From Methanosarcina sp. DH2 (GTDB taxonomy: Archaea > Halobacteriota > Methanosarcinia > Methanosarcinales > Methanosarcinaceae), in the NCBI RefSeq assembly GCF_020804225.1, contig NZ_WJBI01000002.1, positions 197,629-261,628 of the forward strand: DNA of 64,000 bases, written 5' to 3'. The notes under the pieces were generated by a model, which saw nothing but the letters and a program-made list of their open reading frames with translations, made no database searches and was not told the origin of the DNA. Shown here piece by piece: positions 25,483 through 33,544 of this stretch; the first letter of the stretch is position 1; each line of letters opens with the position of its first letter. The translations under genes and the position numbers were made by a program.

Positions 25483-27129
25483 TCATTCTTCGTCCTCAGG
25501 TAGGTCGATGGGGGATCGGATCCTGATACATTCGAGAAACTGTGTACCCATCGGACCGGACTCGATATCGACCCAGATCTGAAGATCTGTCAGCTCCTGG
25601 AGCTCACTATCGATGATGTCCACGGAGCACTTTGCTTCCACCAGTTGTTTGCGCATGGTTTCGATGTCATCTACCGCAGTATCTACTCGTGTCTTCATGG
25701 CCCGCAGTGACTGGATATATTCGTCGTATCGCTGGCAGTAATCATCAGTGGTCTTGTTCATCTTTTCCAACCGGCCTTTCTCACCTTCCAGGTCCGTTTT
25801 CGCGGCATTTTCGGTGGAGATCGTATCACGCAAAATTGCCAATGTCATTTCCTTTAGCTCTGTGCAATCATCAATGGGCGGCATATCCTCCTTCTTTTCA
25901 GTGGGCGGCAGTTTGTCAGGTATCTCTTCTCCTTTTTCCGGCTGGCCGGGCCGATAAGTGGAAACGTCCCGGCGAATAGTTTTCCCTGATGGATTCACCC
26001 AGACCTCTACATCGAAGGCGGCATTCCCGGTGAATTCCATTCCCAGGAAGCCCCATCCTCCAGCCCTGAGTTGTTCTGGGGTTGGCCCTCTGCGAGGCTG
26101 CCAGTAGGTTACACTAAAATCCGGTTTCCCGCGTTGTGCAACCTCTCGGAACTGATCCGCAAAAGCAGCGCCATAACGTCGTGCCATACTGTCTAGAATA
26201 ATGAACCTATCCTGTATGTTTAGCCTCTTCCATGCGAGATGCGCCTCGCGGGGATCCCTCGCCAACCTGTCAAGCCTTGCCTTGTTCTCACGTACTGGCT
26301 TTGCATCCGGAGCTGGCTTTCGCTGAATCACGCCACTCGGCATCAATGGATTTGCCAGTGTCTTGACCATTGCTGGTTGCACCCCGGTTTGAGAAAGTCG
26401 CAGATTCATTATTGCCGTCGATACATTGTCGGCTTGGCGCTCAAAGTGATCCGATGACCTGTCTATGAACACTGGTTTGACCTGTCCAGAAGAGCTTTGT
26501 TGCACAACATGCATCAGTTCATGAGCAATCAACCGCTGTCCTTCGTATGTGCTCGGTGCAAGTCTACCTGCATCAAACACAATGTTATGTCCAACCGTAT
26601 AGGCATGAGCATTCAAGTCCTGTGCCGATCGCTCAGCAGCTCCGCCAGAATGCACACGCACTCGCGAAAAGTCATAGCCAAAGCGCGGTTCCATAAAGGC
26701 ACGGGTAGCCGGGTCCAAAGGCCGACCGGAAGATTGCAGTACCTCATGGACAATAGGCTGCACATCATGGCTCCGGGTTATCGTTACCTGTTCTGGCGAC
26801 TCTTTTACCTCCTTAGCCTTTCTTTTATATTCATTACATGTAGGGCACTTGAGCTGAAGAACAGAGTTCGGCATCCTCATTACCTGCTCTGTTACCTTTT
26901 CAGCTTCATGGTCATAAACACCATCAGGCTGACCTGGTCTAAGTTTAGCCTGTAAATCTCCTGATCTGATCAACCTCTGAACTGTCTGATTACCCGCAGT
27001 CCTTTGAAGCTGCAGGATTCTGTCAGCAGGAGATCCTGAAGAATTATTATTGAGCTTCTGTTTACAGGAACTCGAGCATTTCTGCTTTGATTCTGTTGTT
27101 CTGGTACTTGCAACAATTCTTTCAGCCAT
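25483..27129 (-). CDS. DUF4157 eCIS cargo protein with coiled-coil C-terminus
   Basis: A 548-aa putative cargo of the contractile injection system. Residues 11-85 are the segment shared by all five cargos (KQKCSSSCKQK, SSGSPADRILQLQRTAGNQ, QRLIRSG, then EQVMRMP). CPTC lies at 95-98. The DUF4157 domain spans about 125-215: FMEPRFGYDFSRVRVHSG, AHAYTVGHNIVFDAG and LIAHELMHVVQQ with a zinc-type HELMH at 203-207. The rest contains a WQPRRGPTP region and a long coiled coil (about 425-510). No known toxin domain is recognised. It is the last gene of the block. The leader differs from the others (GGGGG and GAT before the ATG). Confidence 0.85.
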   Translation of the reverse strand: MAERIVASTRTTESKQKCSSSCKQKLNNNSSGSPADRILQLQRTAGNQTVQRLIRSGDLQAKLRPGQPDGVYDHEAEKVTEQVMRMPNSVLQLKCPTCNEYKRKAKEVKESPEQVTITRSHDVQPIVHEVLQSSGRPLDPATRAFMEPRFGYDFSRVRVHSGGAAERSAQDLNAHAYTVGHNIVFDAGRLAPSTYEGQRLIAHELMHVVQQSSSGQVKPVFIDRSSDHFERQADNVSTAIMNLRLSQTGVQPAMVKTLANPLMPSGVIQRKPAPDAKPVRENKARLDRLARDPREAHLAWKRLNIQDRFIILDSMARRYGAAFADQFREVAQRGKPDFSVTYWQPRRGPTPEQLRAGGWGFLGMEFTGNAAFDVEVWVNPSGKTIRRDVSTYRPGQPEKGEEIPDKLPPTEKKEDMPPIDDCTELKEMTLAILRDTISTENAAKTDLEGEKGRLEKMNKTTDDYCQRYDEYIQSLRAMKTRVDTAVDDIETMRKQLVEAKCSVDIIDSELQELTDLQIWVDIESGPMGTQFLECIRIRSPIDLPEDEE

Positions 27130-27377
27130 TTAATCATCCCCCATACATGACAGATTTTCCGAATTGTGCAGGAGTGGGCTTGACAAGTCTCTCCTCCATA
27201 TCTTGCCAATTTCGGAAAAACCGATTCGACTTTTCAGGACCTCCTTACCAAATCACTGGGAGCCCTGGATGCTTCCATGTGCCGAATTAGCAAAGGATAT
27301 CTATCCTGAGCGGGCTGAATGAACTAAACGGCAAAGCAGGCGGAATCCTGGAAATAGCAGGTCCGGCACGCCGGCGT

Positions 27378-28991
27378 TTACAGGTCTGGGCGCTCTACCG
27401 TAATTACAGCATAGTTACCAGTCCGGGCGACATTGCCTACCACATGGAATCTTCTCCAATTTGTGTTCAATTTATCAGCGACTTTGTCAATGACCTTATC
27501 ACTAACCATTCGAGCCCATTCCTCTGCGAGTTTAATATTTTCTGCATACGTACTGCCGGCAGAGGCGAAACCCTCAACCAGCGCCGAGGCGGTAGGATTC
27601 TTCTTTAGATCGGCAGCCAGTGATGTGATAATAGCATCACCTCCCTTGGGTAGATTATTAGAACCAAGAGTGAAGCCATTGATTTTATAATTCGAGACCT
27701 TCACACGCGGCACCCTACGGGCATTAGACCAGGTATTCTTGCTGTCGAAACTCTCGTCCCATACAAGGAAATACTTCTCCCGGTCTTCGATTCCCCTGGA
27801 GAAACGGGGTTTGCCCTTGCCGGGATCGATGAGTACCGAAAAAGTATTGCGACGCGAACCCGGATGTCCCAATTCACTTTCAATCAAGTTCTCCACCTCT
27901 AAAGCCATTTTATGCGACTCGCTGAAAGCAACGCTCCAGTTAAAGTCTTTTAGAGCGTGAGCCTCGTAGTTCTCAACAATCTCGTGGGCAAGTTTTGCTA
28001 CGCCGCTCCCAGGCGCACCTTTTTCGAGTGCCAGGACATGGTCGATGCGAATTTCCTGCACTGCCCTATCAGGGTCGCTTGGGAATGCGCCTACAGACAC
28101 TCCCTTTTGTTTGCGCCCCAGGTGGATCTCAGCATCCTGCTTCTGATCGCTTATAATAGTCGCAAGTTGACTGGCCAGCACGAACGAAGGAGGCTTTAGC
28201 ACGGAGGCGGTCACTGAAACCTCTTTAGTTTTCGGGTCATGCTTGAGACTGAAACCGCTGGCTGGCTCAAGAAGCTTAAGCATGGTTTTAATGTCTGCCT
28301 TACTGTCACTTGAAACGAGTAGGCGGCGCTGAACCATTGGATCGACGCCCCCTTTACTTTGCTGCACGACATGAGTTAACTCATGCGCAATTAAGCGCCG
28401 TCCCTCATGCGTGCCCGGCGCAAACCTACCCGCATCAAACACCATATTGTGTCCCACTGTGTAAGCATGGGCGTTCATCTCCCGCGCCGATTGCTCAGCA
28501 GCCGCACCTAAATGCACCTTTACTCGAGAAAAATCATGGTCGAAGCGCGGCTCCATAAACGCGCGAGTACCCGGATCGAGAGGTTGACCGGGTGAGCTCA
28601 ATACTTGGTGGACAAGGGGTGGCATACTTTGACCTTGAGTTGCCAGCAATTGCCCTTGCGACTCTTTGGCCTGCAAAACCTTTTTTTCATTCTCATCACA
28701 CATAGTGCACTTGCGCTGTAGGACAGGATCCGGCATTCTCATGACCTGCTCGGCCACCCTGTCAGCTTCCCGTTCGTAGATATCATTAGGCTGACCTACC
28801 CTGATTTTAGCCTGCAAAGCTCTTGATTTGATCAGTCTCTGAACTGCCTGATTGCCTGCAGTTCTTTGAAGTTGCAGTATTCTGTCAGCAGGAGATCCTG
28901 AAGAATTATAGTTGAGCTTTTTGCTGCAGAAATTCGAGCATTTCTGCTTTGTTTCTTGTGTTCTTGCCTGAACTCCAGTTTTCTCAACCAT
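27378..28991 (-). CDS. DUF4157 eCIS cargo protein with OmpA-like C-terminus
   Basis: A 537-aa protein. I start at ATG 28991 (MVEKTGVQARTQE), aligned with MAEK starts of the paralogues and preceded by GGGATGGG; an upstream start would add 15 unrelated residues. It has the shared N-terminal segment, a CTMC pair, and DUF4157 (FMEPRFDHDFSRVKVHLG, RLIAHELTHVVQQS). The middle contains AKLAHEIVENYEAHA, which resembles a second zinc-site helix. The last 90 residues (SALVEGFASAGSTYAENIKL, then AEEWARMVSDKVIDKV and a GNVARTGNYAVITVE end) look like an OmpA/peptidoglycan-binding-type fold. Activity in a target cell is unknown. Confidence 0.82.
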   Translation of the reverse strand: MVEKTGVQARTQETKQKCSNFCSKKLNYNSSGSPADRILQLQRTAGNQAVQRLIKSRALQAKIRVGQPNDIYEREADRVAEQVMRMPDPVLQRKCTMCDENEKKVLQAKESQGQLLATQGQSMPPLVHQVLSSPGQPLDPGTRAFMEPRFDHDFSRVKVHLGAAAEQSAREMNAHAYTVGHNMVFDAGRFAPGTHEGRRLIAHELTHVVQQSKGGVDPMVQRRLLVSSDSKADIKTMLKLLEPASGFSLKHDPKTKEVSVTASVLKPPSFVLASQLATIISDQKQDAEIHLGRKQKGVSVGAFPSDPDRAVQEIRIDHVLALEKGAPGSGVAKLAHEIVENYEAHALKDFNWSVAFSESHKMALEVENLIESELGHPGSRRNTFSVLIDPGKGKPRFSRGIEDREKYFLVWDESFDSKNTWSNARRVPRVKVSNYKINGFTLGSNNLPKGGDAIITSLAADLKKNPTASALVEGFASAGSTYAENIKLAEEWARMVSDKVIDKVADKLNTNWRRFHVVGNVARTGNYAVITVERPDL

Positions 28992-29040
28992 ATACCCATC
29001 CCAATTTATATCTGGTAATTTATATGTTAAATACACCAGC
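28992..29040 (-). promoter_or_regulatory. Conserved cargo promoter/leader
   Basis: Read toward the gene, TATTTAACATATAAATTACC, then GATATAAATTGGGATGGGTAT directly before the ATG. It matches the leader at 30860-30908 in most positions and those at 33194-33244 and 36068-36114 in outline. It contains a TATA box (ATATAAAT) and the Shine-Dalgarno GGGATGGG, so this cargo gene probably has its own promoter. Confidence 0.6.
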
Positions 29041-29185
29041 CAAAGATTGAAAACTGTGCCAAAAATTCAAAATCGCACATAGAGGGTAAACGGATTGAGG
29101 CGCGATTGTCTTTTTGAGCCTTAGAAGCAGGGTTTACTTTGCTTAGTCCAGGAATCCTTGCTTTTATATCAGCCTTCTTCAGCAT
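29027..29185 (-). CDS. Possible small protein, 52 aa
   Basis: MLKKADIKARIPGLSK begins at an ATG with GGAG seven bases upstream (AAAGGAGAAAATCA-ATG) and the frame ends in the promoter of the next cargo gene. It has a basic N-terminal half and a hydrophobic end (FEFLAQFSIFGWCI). No family is recognised. It might be a cognate small protein for the ankyrin cargo upstream, or chance. A second very short frame (25 codons, MSQYCKFCSEEDTLMVKE) overlaps it upstream. Only the ribosome site supports it. Confidence 0.3.
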   Translation of the reverse strand: MLKKADIKARIPGLSKVNPASKAQKDNRASIRLPSMCDFEFLAQFSIFGWCI

Positions 29186-29458
29186 TGATTTTCTCCTTTA
29201 CCATAAGCGTATCCTCTTCAGAACAAAATTTACAATATTGGGACATAGGCCGTTCGGATACCTGAAATCACCTAGCCAGTTCTACAAGCGTCTGCTCCCC
29301 CTTGATCGCCCCAAGCGCTACCTTTTGTTTGAAGGCTACGCCGTGGTTCCTTCTCGGTCTTTGCGATTTCCGCGCTCCTCTTCATTTCTTAACGGGGCCA
29401 AACAACAAAACAGACTTGCCCATTTGCCAACCAGGTTTCCTATTTTAGAGCAGCTATA
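29186..29458. other. Intergenic region, no clear gene
   Basis: A 158-codon plus-strand frame with a TTG start (29139-29615) runs antisense into the ankyrin gene and has no ribosome site. I regard it as spurious. The minus strand carries only short interrupted frames, possibly the remains of a cargo gene. Confidence 0.4.
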
Positions 29459-30859
29459 TTACTTGTGTTCCTGTCCTGTTCTTTTCGGCCAACTCTCCAA
29501 TAATCTGACGATAAACATGAATTCTTTTTGCATCGATGTATTTCGCAAAATGTCTCTTGCCACCATCAATGCCGTTTCACCGGGCTTAGATTCAACATCA
29601 ATTCGTGCCCCATAATAGATCAGCGTCTTTACCGTTTCAACATCTCCAATCTCAATTGCTCTCATCAGGGCCGTTTTGTTTTCATTATCCTGCAAATCAA
29701 GATTGGCATTTCTAGCGCGTACCAAGGCGCTGAGAACTGCCTGCTTTACGTATGTATCTTTTTGTGGTGATGCTGCAACATTGATAATGGCGCTTCTTTT
29801 GTCATTATCCTGGATGTTCACATCGGCCCCTAACCGGAGAAGCAGCTCTACTTCACGTTTGTCGCTTTTTTCGGCCGCATATATCAAGGCAGTTTTCCCC
29901 TTAGTGTCTCGTGCGTTGATATATTCAGTTCTTCCCTTCTTGCGCTGTCTTGACATGCCCCCAAGGAGAGAACTCGCTATCCCTGCCCTGGCTGCCATCA
30001 TTAGTGGTGTCTGGCCGGCAAGATCGGTTCTCGTTATATCGGCCCCACGAGAAACGAGAACTGATACTACATCGGCATGTCCATTTGAGGCAGCCAGCAT
30101 GAGGGCAGTCAAACCGTTGATTGGGTCTGCATCGTCTATATTTGCGTATTCTTCAAGGAGAATTTCTGCAGCAATTGAATGTCCTTTTTCTGCCGCCGCC
30201 ATCAGTGGGGTTATGCCAAAATCGGCACGTATGTTTGGATCAGCGCCTTCTAGGAGAAGTCTTGAAAGCACATCGGTTTGATTATTCTCTGCCGCATGAA
30301 ACAGGGCGGTTTTCTTATCGCGATCTACAATGGCCAGGTCTACATGACGCTTAATTAAGAACTCTACGGACCTCATTGTCCCCGCATCTGCTGCACGCAT
30401 CAGAGCCGTTAATCCGCTACTGTCTTTTTGATTGATGTCCAACCCCCCGGAAATGAGTAAATCCATCGTGACTACATCCCCTATTGCAGCAGCTTCGGTG
30501 AACTGGTCGATAGGGGCAGTTGCTGCCGATGCAGCTGGTGCACCACCTGTACCAGCAGGTTGCATATGCAGAACTGGGCCTGTAATGGAGGGATGGAGCG
30601 GTATTGCCGTCTCACGATCTGTCACCCTGTCTGCTTCCTGTTCATATATATCATTAGGCTGGCCGATTTTAAGTTTAGCCTGCAAAGCTCTTGATTTAAT
30701 CAATCGCTTGACTGCCTGATTGCCTGCAGTTCTTTGAAGATGCAGTATTCTATCAGCAGAAGATCCTGAAGAACTGTAGCTAATATTTTGTTTGCAAGAA
30801 TTCGAGCATTTCTGCTTTGATTCTTGTGTTCTGGCACGCAATCCAGCTTTCTCAGCCAT
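29459..30859 (-). CDS. eCIS cargo-like protein with ankyrin repeats, lacking DUF4157
   Basis: A 466-aa protein. Residues 1-85 are the shared cargo segment (SSGSSADRILHLQRTAGNQ, VKRLIKSRALQAKLKIGQPN), but it then breaks off at QEADRVTDRETA and the whole DUF4157 domain with HELTH is missing. After a Gly/Ala/Pro linker (about 90-120) come about nine ankyrin repeats to the C-terminus, with units such as GLTALMRAADAGTMRSVEFL, GITPLMAAAEKGHSIAAEIL and GQTPLMMAARAGIASSLL. Ankyrin arrays bind host proteins in many secreted effectors. This gene indicates that the 85-residue segment, not DUF4157, is the common denominator. The start has GGAGGAGGG upstream. Confidence 0.88.
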   Translation of the reverse strand: MAEKAGLRARTQESKQKCSNSCKQNISYSSSGSSADRILHLQRTAGNQAVKRLIKSRALQAKLKIGQPNDIYEQEADRVTDRETAIPLHPSITGPVLHMQPAGTGGAPAASAATAPIDQFTEAAAIGDVVTMDLLISGGLDINQKDSSGLTALMRAADAGTMRSVEFLIKRHVDLAIVDRDKKTALFHAAENNQTDVLSRLLLEGADPNIRADFGITPLMAAAEKGHSIAAEILLEEYANIDDADPINGLTALMLAASNGHADVVSVLVSRGADITRTDLAGQTPLMMAARAGIASSLLGGMSRQRKKGRTEYINARDTKGKTALIYAAEKSDKREVELLLRLGADVNIQDNDKRSAIINVAASPQKDTYVKQAVLSALVRARNANLDLQDNENKTALMRAIEIGDVETVKTLIYYGARIDVESKPGETALMVARDILRNTSMQKEFMFIVRLLESWPKRTGQEHK

Positions 30860-30908
30860 ATACCCTCCTCCAATTTATATTTAGTAATTTATATCCTAAA
30901 TATGCCAG
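30860..30908 (-). promoter_or_regulatory. Conserved cargo promoter/leader
   Basis: Toward the gene: TATTTAGGATATAAATTACT, then AAATATAAATTGGAGGAGGGTAT before the ATG. It is nearly the same as 28992-29040. The TATA-like words ATATAAAT occur twice, and GGAGGAGGG gives a strong ribosome site. Confidence 0.6.
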
Positions 30909-31534
30909 CTAGAGGTTGAAAGTTTTAAAGAACCAAAATCGAATTAAAGGACAGAGAATCTAGCTCGATAATTATATTTAAAAGGTTTCAAACGATTGAA
31001 ATAATCAGAAATATATTGAAAATGGACAGACTGAAAATGAGACAAAGAGGTACAAGTAAAGATTTCACACCCATGACATTATTTTTGTTTTCTTCTAGAA
31101 CTTATCCTTTGTCATCAAATTAGCTCATATGCATCTTATCATGTGCTTAAGTAGAAAATCTCATGTACCAAAGCTCGCTACTTCTTGCAACGCTTGCCAT
31201 ATTTGATATACAGGACACCAATGGTTATTAACGTCGAACTTTGAGCTTGCTTTCTAGCTTAAATGAATGCCTGTTGACTCATCTCTCAACTTCCATCCTG
31301 CCTGGGATTATTATTAGTGGTTTACCCGCATGACGGGCTATAACACCTGTAATTCGTCATGCTTAGCAGTCAATAGATCGATCATTTTATCGATCTCTTT
31401 TTCACCAACGCCGTTATACCTGTCCTAGCCGTAGGATGGATAGAAGGATAGCCGAAACCTATCAGCTCCATCCGCCATCCTGCAAATGTTTGGATTCATA
31501 CCTCTCCCCATCATACGCGGGCTAGTTGGGATTC
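30909..31534. other. Non-coding region between cargo genes
   Basis: Over 600 nt without a convincing gene. On the minus strand short frames such as GEKEIDKMIDLLTAKHDELQ (around 31370-31430) and FGYPSIHPTARTGI have protein-like composition but no proper starts, so the stretch may hold the remains of a lost cargo gene. GTAGGATGGATAGAAGGATA and CCATCCGCCATCCT make a weak inverted repeat near 31430-31485. Confidence 0.35.
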
Positions 31535-33193
31535 TTATCCTAAGTTTAGGTAGCAGTCTTTCTTGTCGCTAGGTTTGGAATAAGTGTACTTTCTCACCTT
31601 GTCGCAGATAACCTCTGTTACCTTGTCCGATTCCTTTTGATTGTGTTTACCTGCGGTGACCTCCATGACAGTACCTGTCAGGCTATGGGCCCACTCACCT
31701 AATAAGCCCATGGCGTGCCCCAGCTCATGGGCAACAATAGAGGGATCTAGGCCCTCGACTGCGAAGATTGAATCTCCACCAGGGGTGCCGTAGGTTGCTG
31801 CTCCGCCTGCTATATCCTTACTTTTCAAGTTACCTTGTTGAAAATACTCCACCACGAATAGCGAGATGCAGCCGCCAGCTTCACCAGCAGCAAAAAACAA
31901 ATCTTTCAGCTCTTGTGTCGTGTTTGAGCCGCCATAATCCAACGTCTTAAAGGCCGTCTTTGACACGGTCTTAGACTGTTTGACTGACAGATCGATGCAG
32001 CACTTCCCCCATATTGTCTTTGCCGCATCGAAAGACGGAAGGACCGTGGGCTTCTTGCCATTGTCGTCAGCGATCTGCACTGGACGAATGCATACACTTA
32101 GTTTCTCTCTCGGGATGGTGGTAATTAGTTGTGCTTTCGTCTCCTCACGGGCCGTGTCAGTGCCGGCGAACTCACGCGAGTGCATTACACGGGTTATTGC
32201 CACCTTTTCAGTGATCCCCTCGCGGATCCACCATGCGACGAGCTCTTTTCGCGTCGCCACGACGCCGGTGTTCGTGAAGCGCAATGGATCTTCATCGTCC
32301 TCTTGGATGAGGCCCAAGTGCAGGCATCTGACCCACTCGCGAGGTGACAAGTCTTTGGAGGGCACGAGGGTGCAGATAGCGGAGTCTGACCGCTGCCGCC
32401 GGAGCTTTAGACGGGTGGAAATTGAGGTGGGAATTGGGGTTAGACCCCGTTCATCACTGCTTTGATCAAGATGAATCCCATCTAACCTTGACTGCTGCAC
32501 CACATGCGTCAACTCATGAGCAATCAACCGCCGTCCTCCCTGCGTCCCTGGTGCGAACTGACCTGCACCGAAAACAATGTCACGTCCCACTGTGTAGGCA
32601 TGTGCGTTCACCTCTTGCGCAGATTGTTCAGCAGCTGGGCCGGAATGTATCCGTACCCCTCCAAAGTCGTGCCCAAATATCGGTTCCATATGAGCGCGTG
32701 TAGCTGGGTCAAGCGGGAACCCGGGCGAGGACAGGACTTCATGCACAGTTGGTGGTACACCTTGCTGACTGCCAGCAGCGTATGATGGTGAACCCTGCTT
32801 CATCTGGAAGATTCCTTCTTCGTCATCATCCTCTTTTTGTTGAATATCTTTCTCAGGATAACGGGTTGCACTTTGAATCGACAGTCCCTCTGGCCGTGAA
32901 TTGACCGGAGACTGCGAGACAGATGCCGGGTCAGGCATCCGCATAACCTGCTCAGCAATCCGATCAGCCTCCTGTTCGTAGATGTCGTTAGGCTGACCTA
33001 CTCTAAGCTTAGCCTGCAAAGCTCTTGATTTGATTAGTCTCTGGACTGCCTGATTACCCGCAGTTCTTTGAAGCTGCAGTATTCTGTCAGCAGGAGATCC
33101 TGAAGAATTATAGTTGAGCTTTTTGCTGCAGAAATTCGAGCATTTCTGCTTTGGCTCCTGTGCTTTGGTATGAATTCCAACTTTCTCAGCCAT
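31535..33193 (-). CDS. DUF4157 eCIS cargo with C-terminal metallopeptidase-like domain
   Basis: A 552-aa protein. The N-terminal shared segment (KQKCSNFCSKK, SPADRILQLQRTAGNQ) and DUF4157 (about 150-245: HMEPIFGHDFGGVRIHSG, RLIAHELTHVVQQS) are followed by an unknown region. A C-terminal zincin-like domain has SIVAHELGHAMGLLGEWAHS (HELGH at 489-493) and a downstream TVMEV resembling a Met-turn. The third zinc ligand is not at the classical HExxHxxGxxH position (Gly instead), so an Asp, Glu or the later His would have to serve. The pattern suggests a toxin peptidase cleaving a target-cell protein. It has a MAEK start and GGGAAGGG upstream. Confidence 0.87.
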   Translation of the reverse strand: MAEKVGIHTKAQEPKQKCSNFCSKKLNYNSSGSPADRILQLQRTAGNQAVQRLIKSRALQAKLRVGQPNDIYEQEADRIAEQVMRMPDPASVSQSPVNSRPEGLSIQSATRYPEKDIQQKEDDDEEGIFQMKQGSPSYAAGSQQGVPPTVHEVLSSPGFPLDPATRAHMEPIFGHDFGGVRIHSGPAAEQSAQEVNAHAYTVGRDIVFGAGQFAPGTQGGRRLIAHELTHVVQQSRLDGIHLDQSSDERGLTPIPTSISTRLKLRRQRSDSAICTLVPSKDLSPREWVRCLHLGLIQEDDEDPLRFTNTGVVATRKELVAWWIREGITEKVAITRVMHSREFAGTDTAREETKAQLITTIPREKLSVCIRPVQIADDNGKKPTVLPSFDAAKTIWGKCCIDLSVKQSKTVSKTAFKTLDYGGSNTTQELKDLFFAAGEAGGCISLFVVEYFQQGNLKSKDIAGGAATYGTPGGDSIFAVEGLDPSIVAHELGHAMGLLGEWAHSLTGTVMEVTAGKHNQKESDKVTEVICDKVRKYTYSKPSDKKDCYLNLG

Positions 33194-33244
33194 ATGCCCT
33201 TCCCGATTAATATTTAGTATTATTACACTTTAAATGTGTCAGTT
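33194..33244 (-). promoter_or_regulatory. Conserved cargo promoter/leader, diverged copy
   Basis: Toward the gene: CTGACACATTTAAAGTGTAA, TACTAAATATTAATCGGGAAG, GGCAT, ATG. Spacing and purine-rich ribosome site equal those of the other three leaders, with the TATA words mutated. Confidence 0.45.
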
Positions 33245-33544
33245 AAGGTTTAGAGAAGTAAAAAATCAAAAATTATCCAGATCATATCAGTGAGCGATGG
33301 ATTAAATCTAAAAAACCTATATCCTCTTTATTTTGGAAAATATGGAGATTCTTACCCTGTGATTTCCAGTAACTCACCCTATAAACATTCTGTAAAAATT
33401 AATTACAGTGCATTTTTCGGATCAGATCCTGTCTTTTGTCAGTTACTGCTTTTTCACGACGCGGCTGACGCGGGAGGAAGTAGCAACGAGTGGGTGAACA
33501 CTTAGGCAGCTTGTAATGTACGTGCTCCGTCAGCTATTTTTTCC

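Noticed and set aside
29139-29615. 158-codon plus-strand frame between two cargo genes
   Set aside because: It is largely antisense to the ankyrin gene and starts with TTG without a ribosome site.
31535-33193. The DUF4157 HELTH motif as proof of a secreted toxin protease
   Set aside because: The motif occurs in all DUF4157 proteins regardless of effector domain, so toxicity is argued only from the separate C-terminal HELGH.
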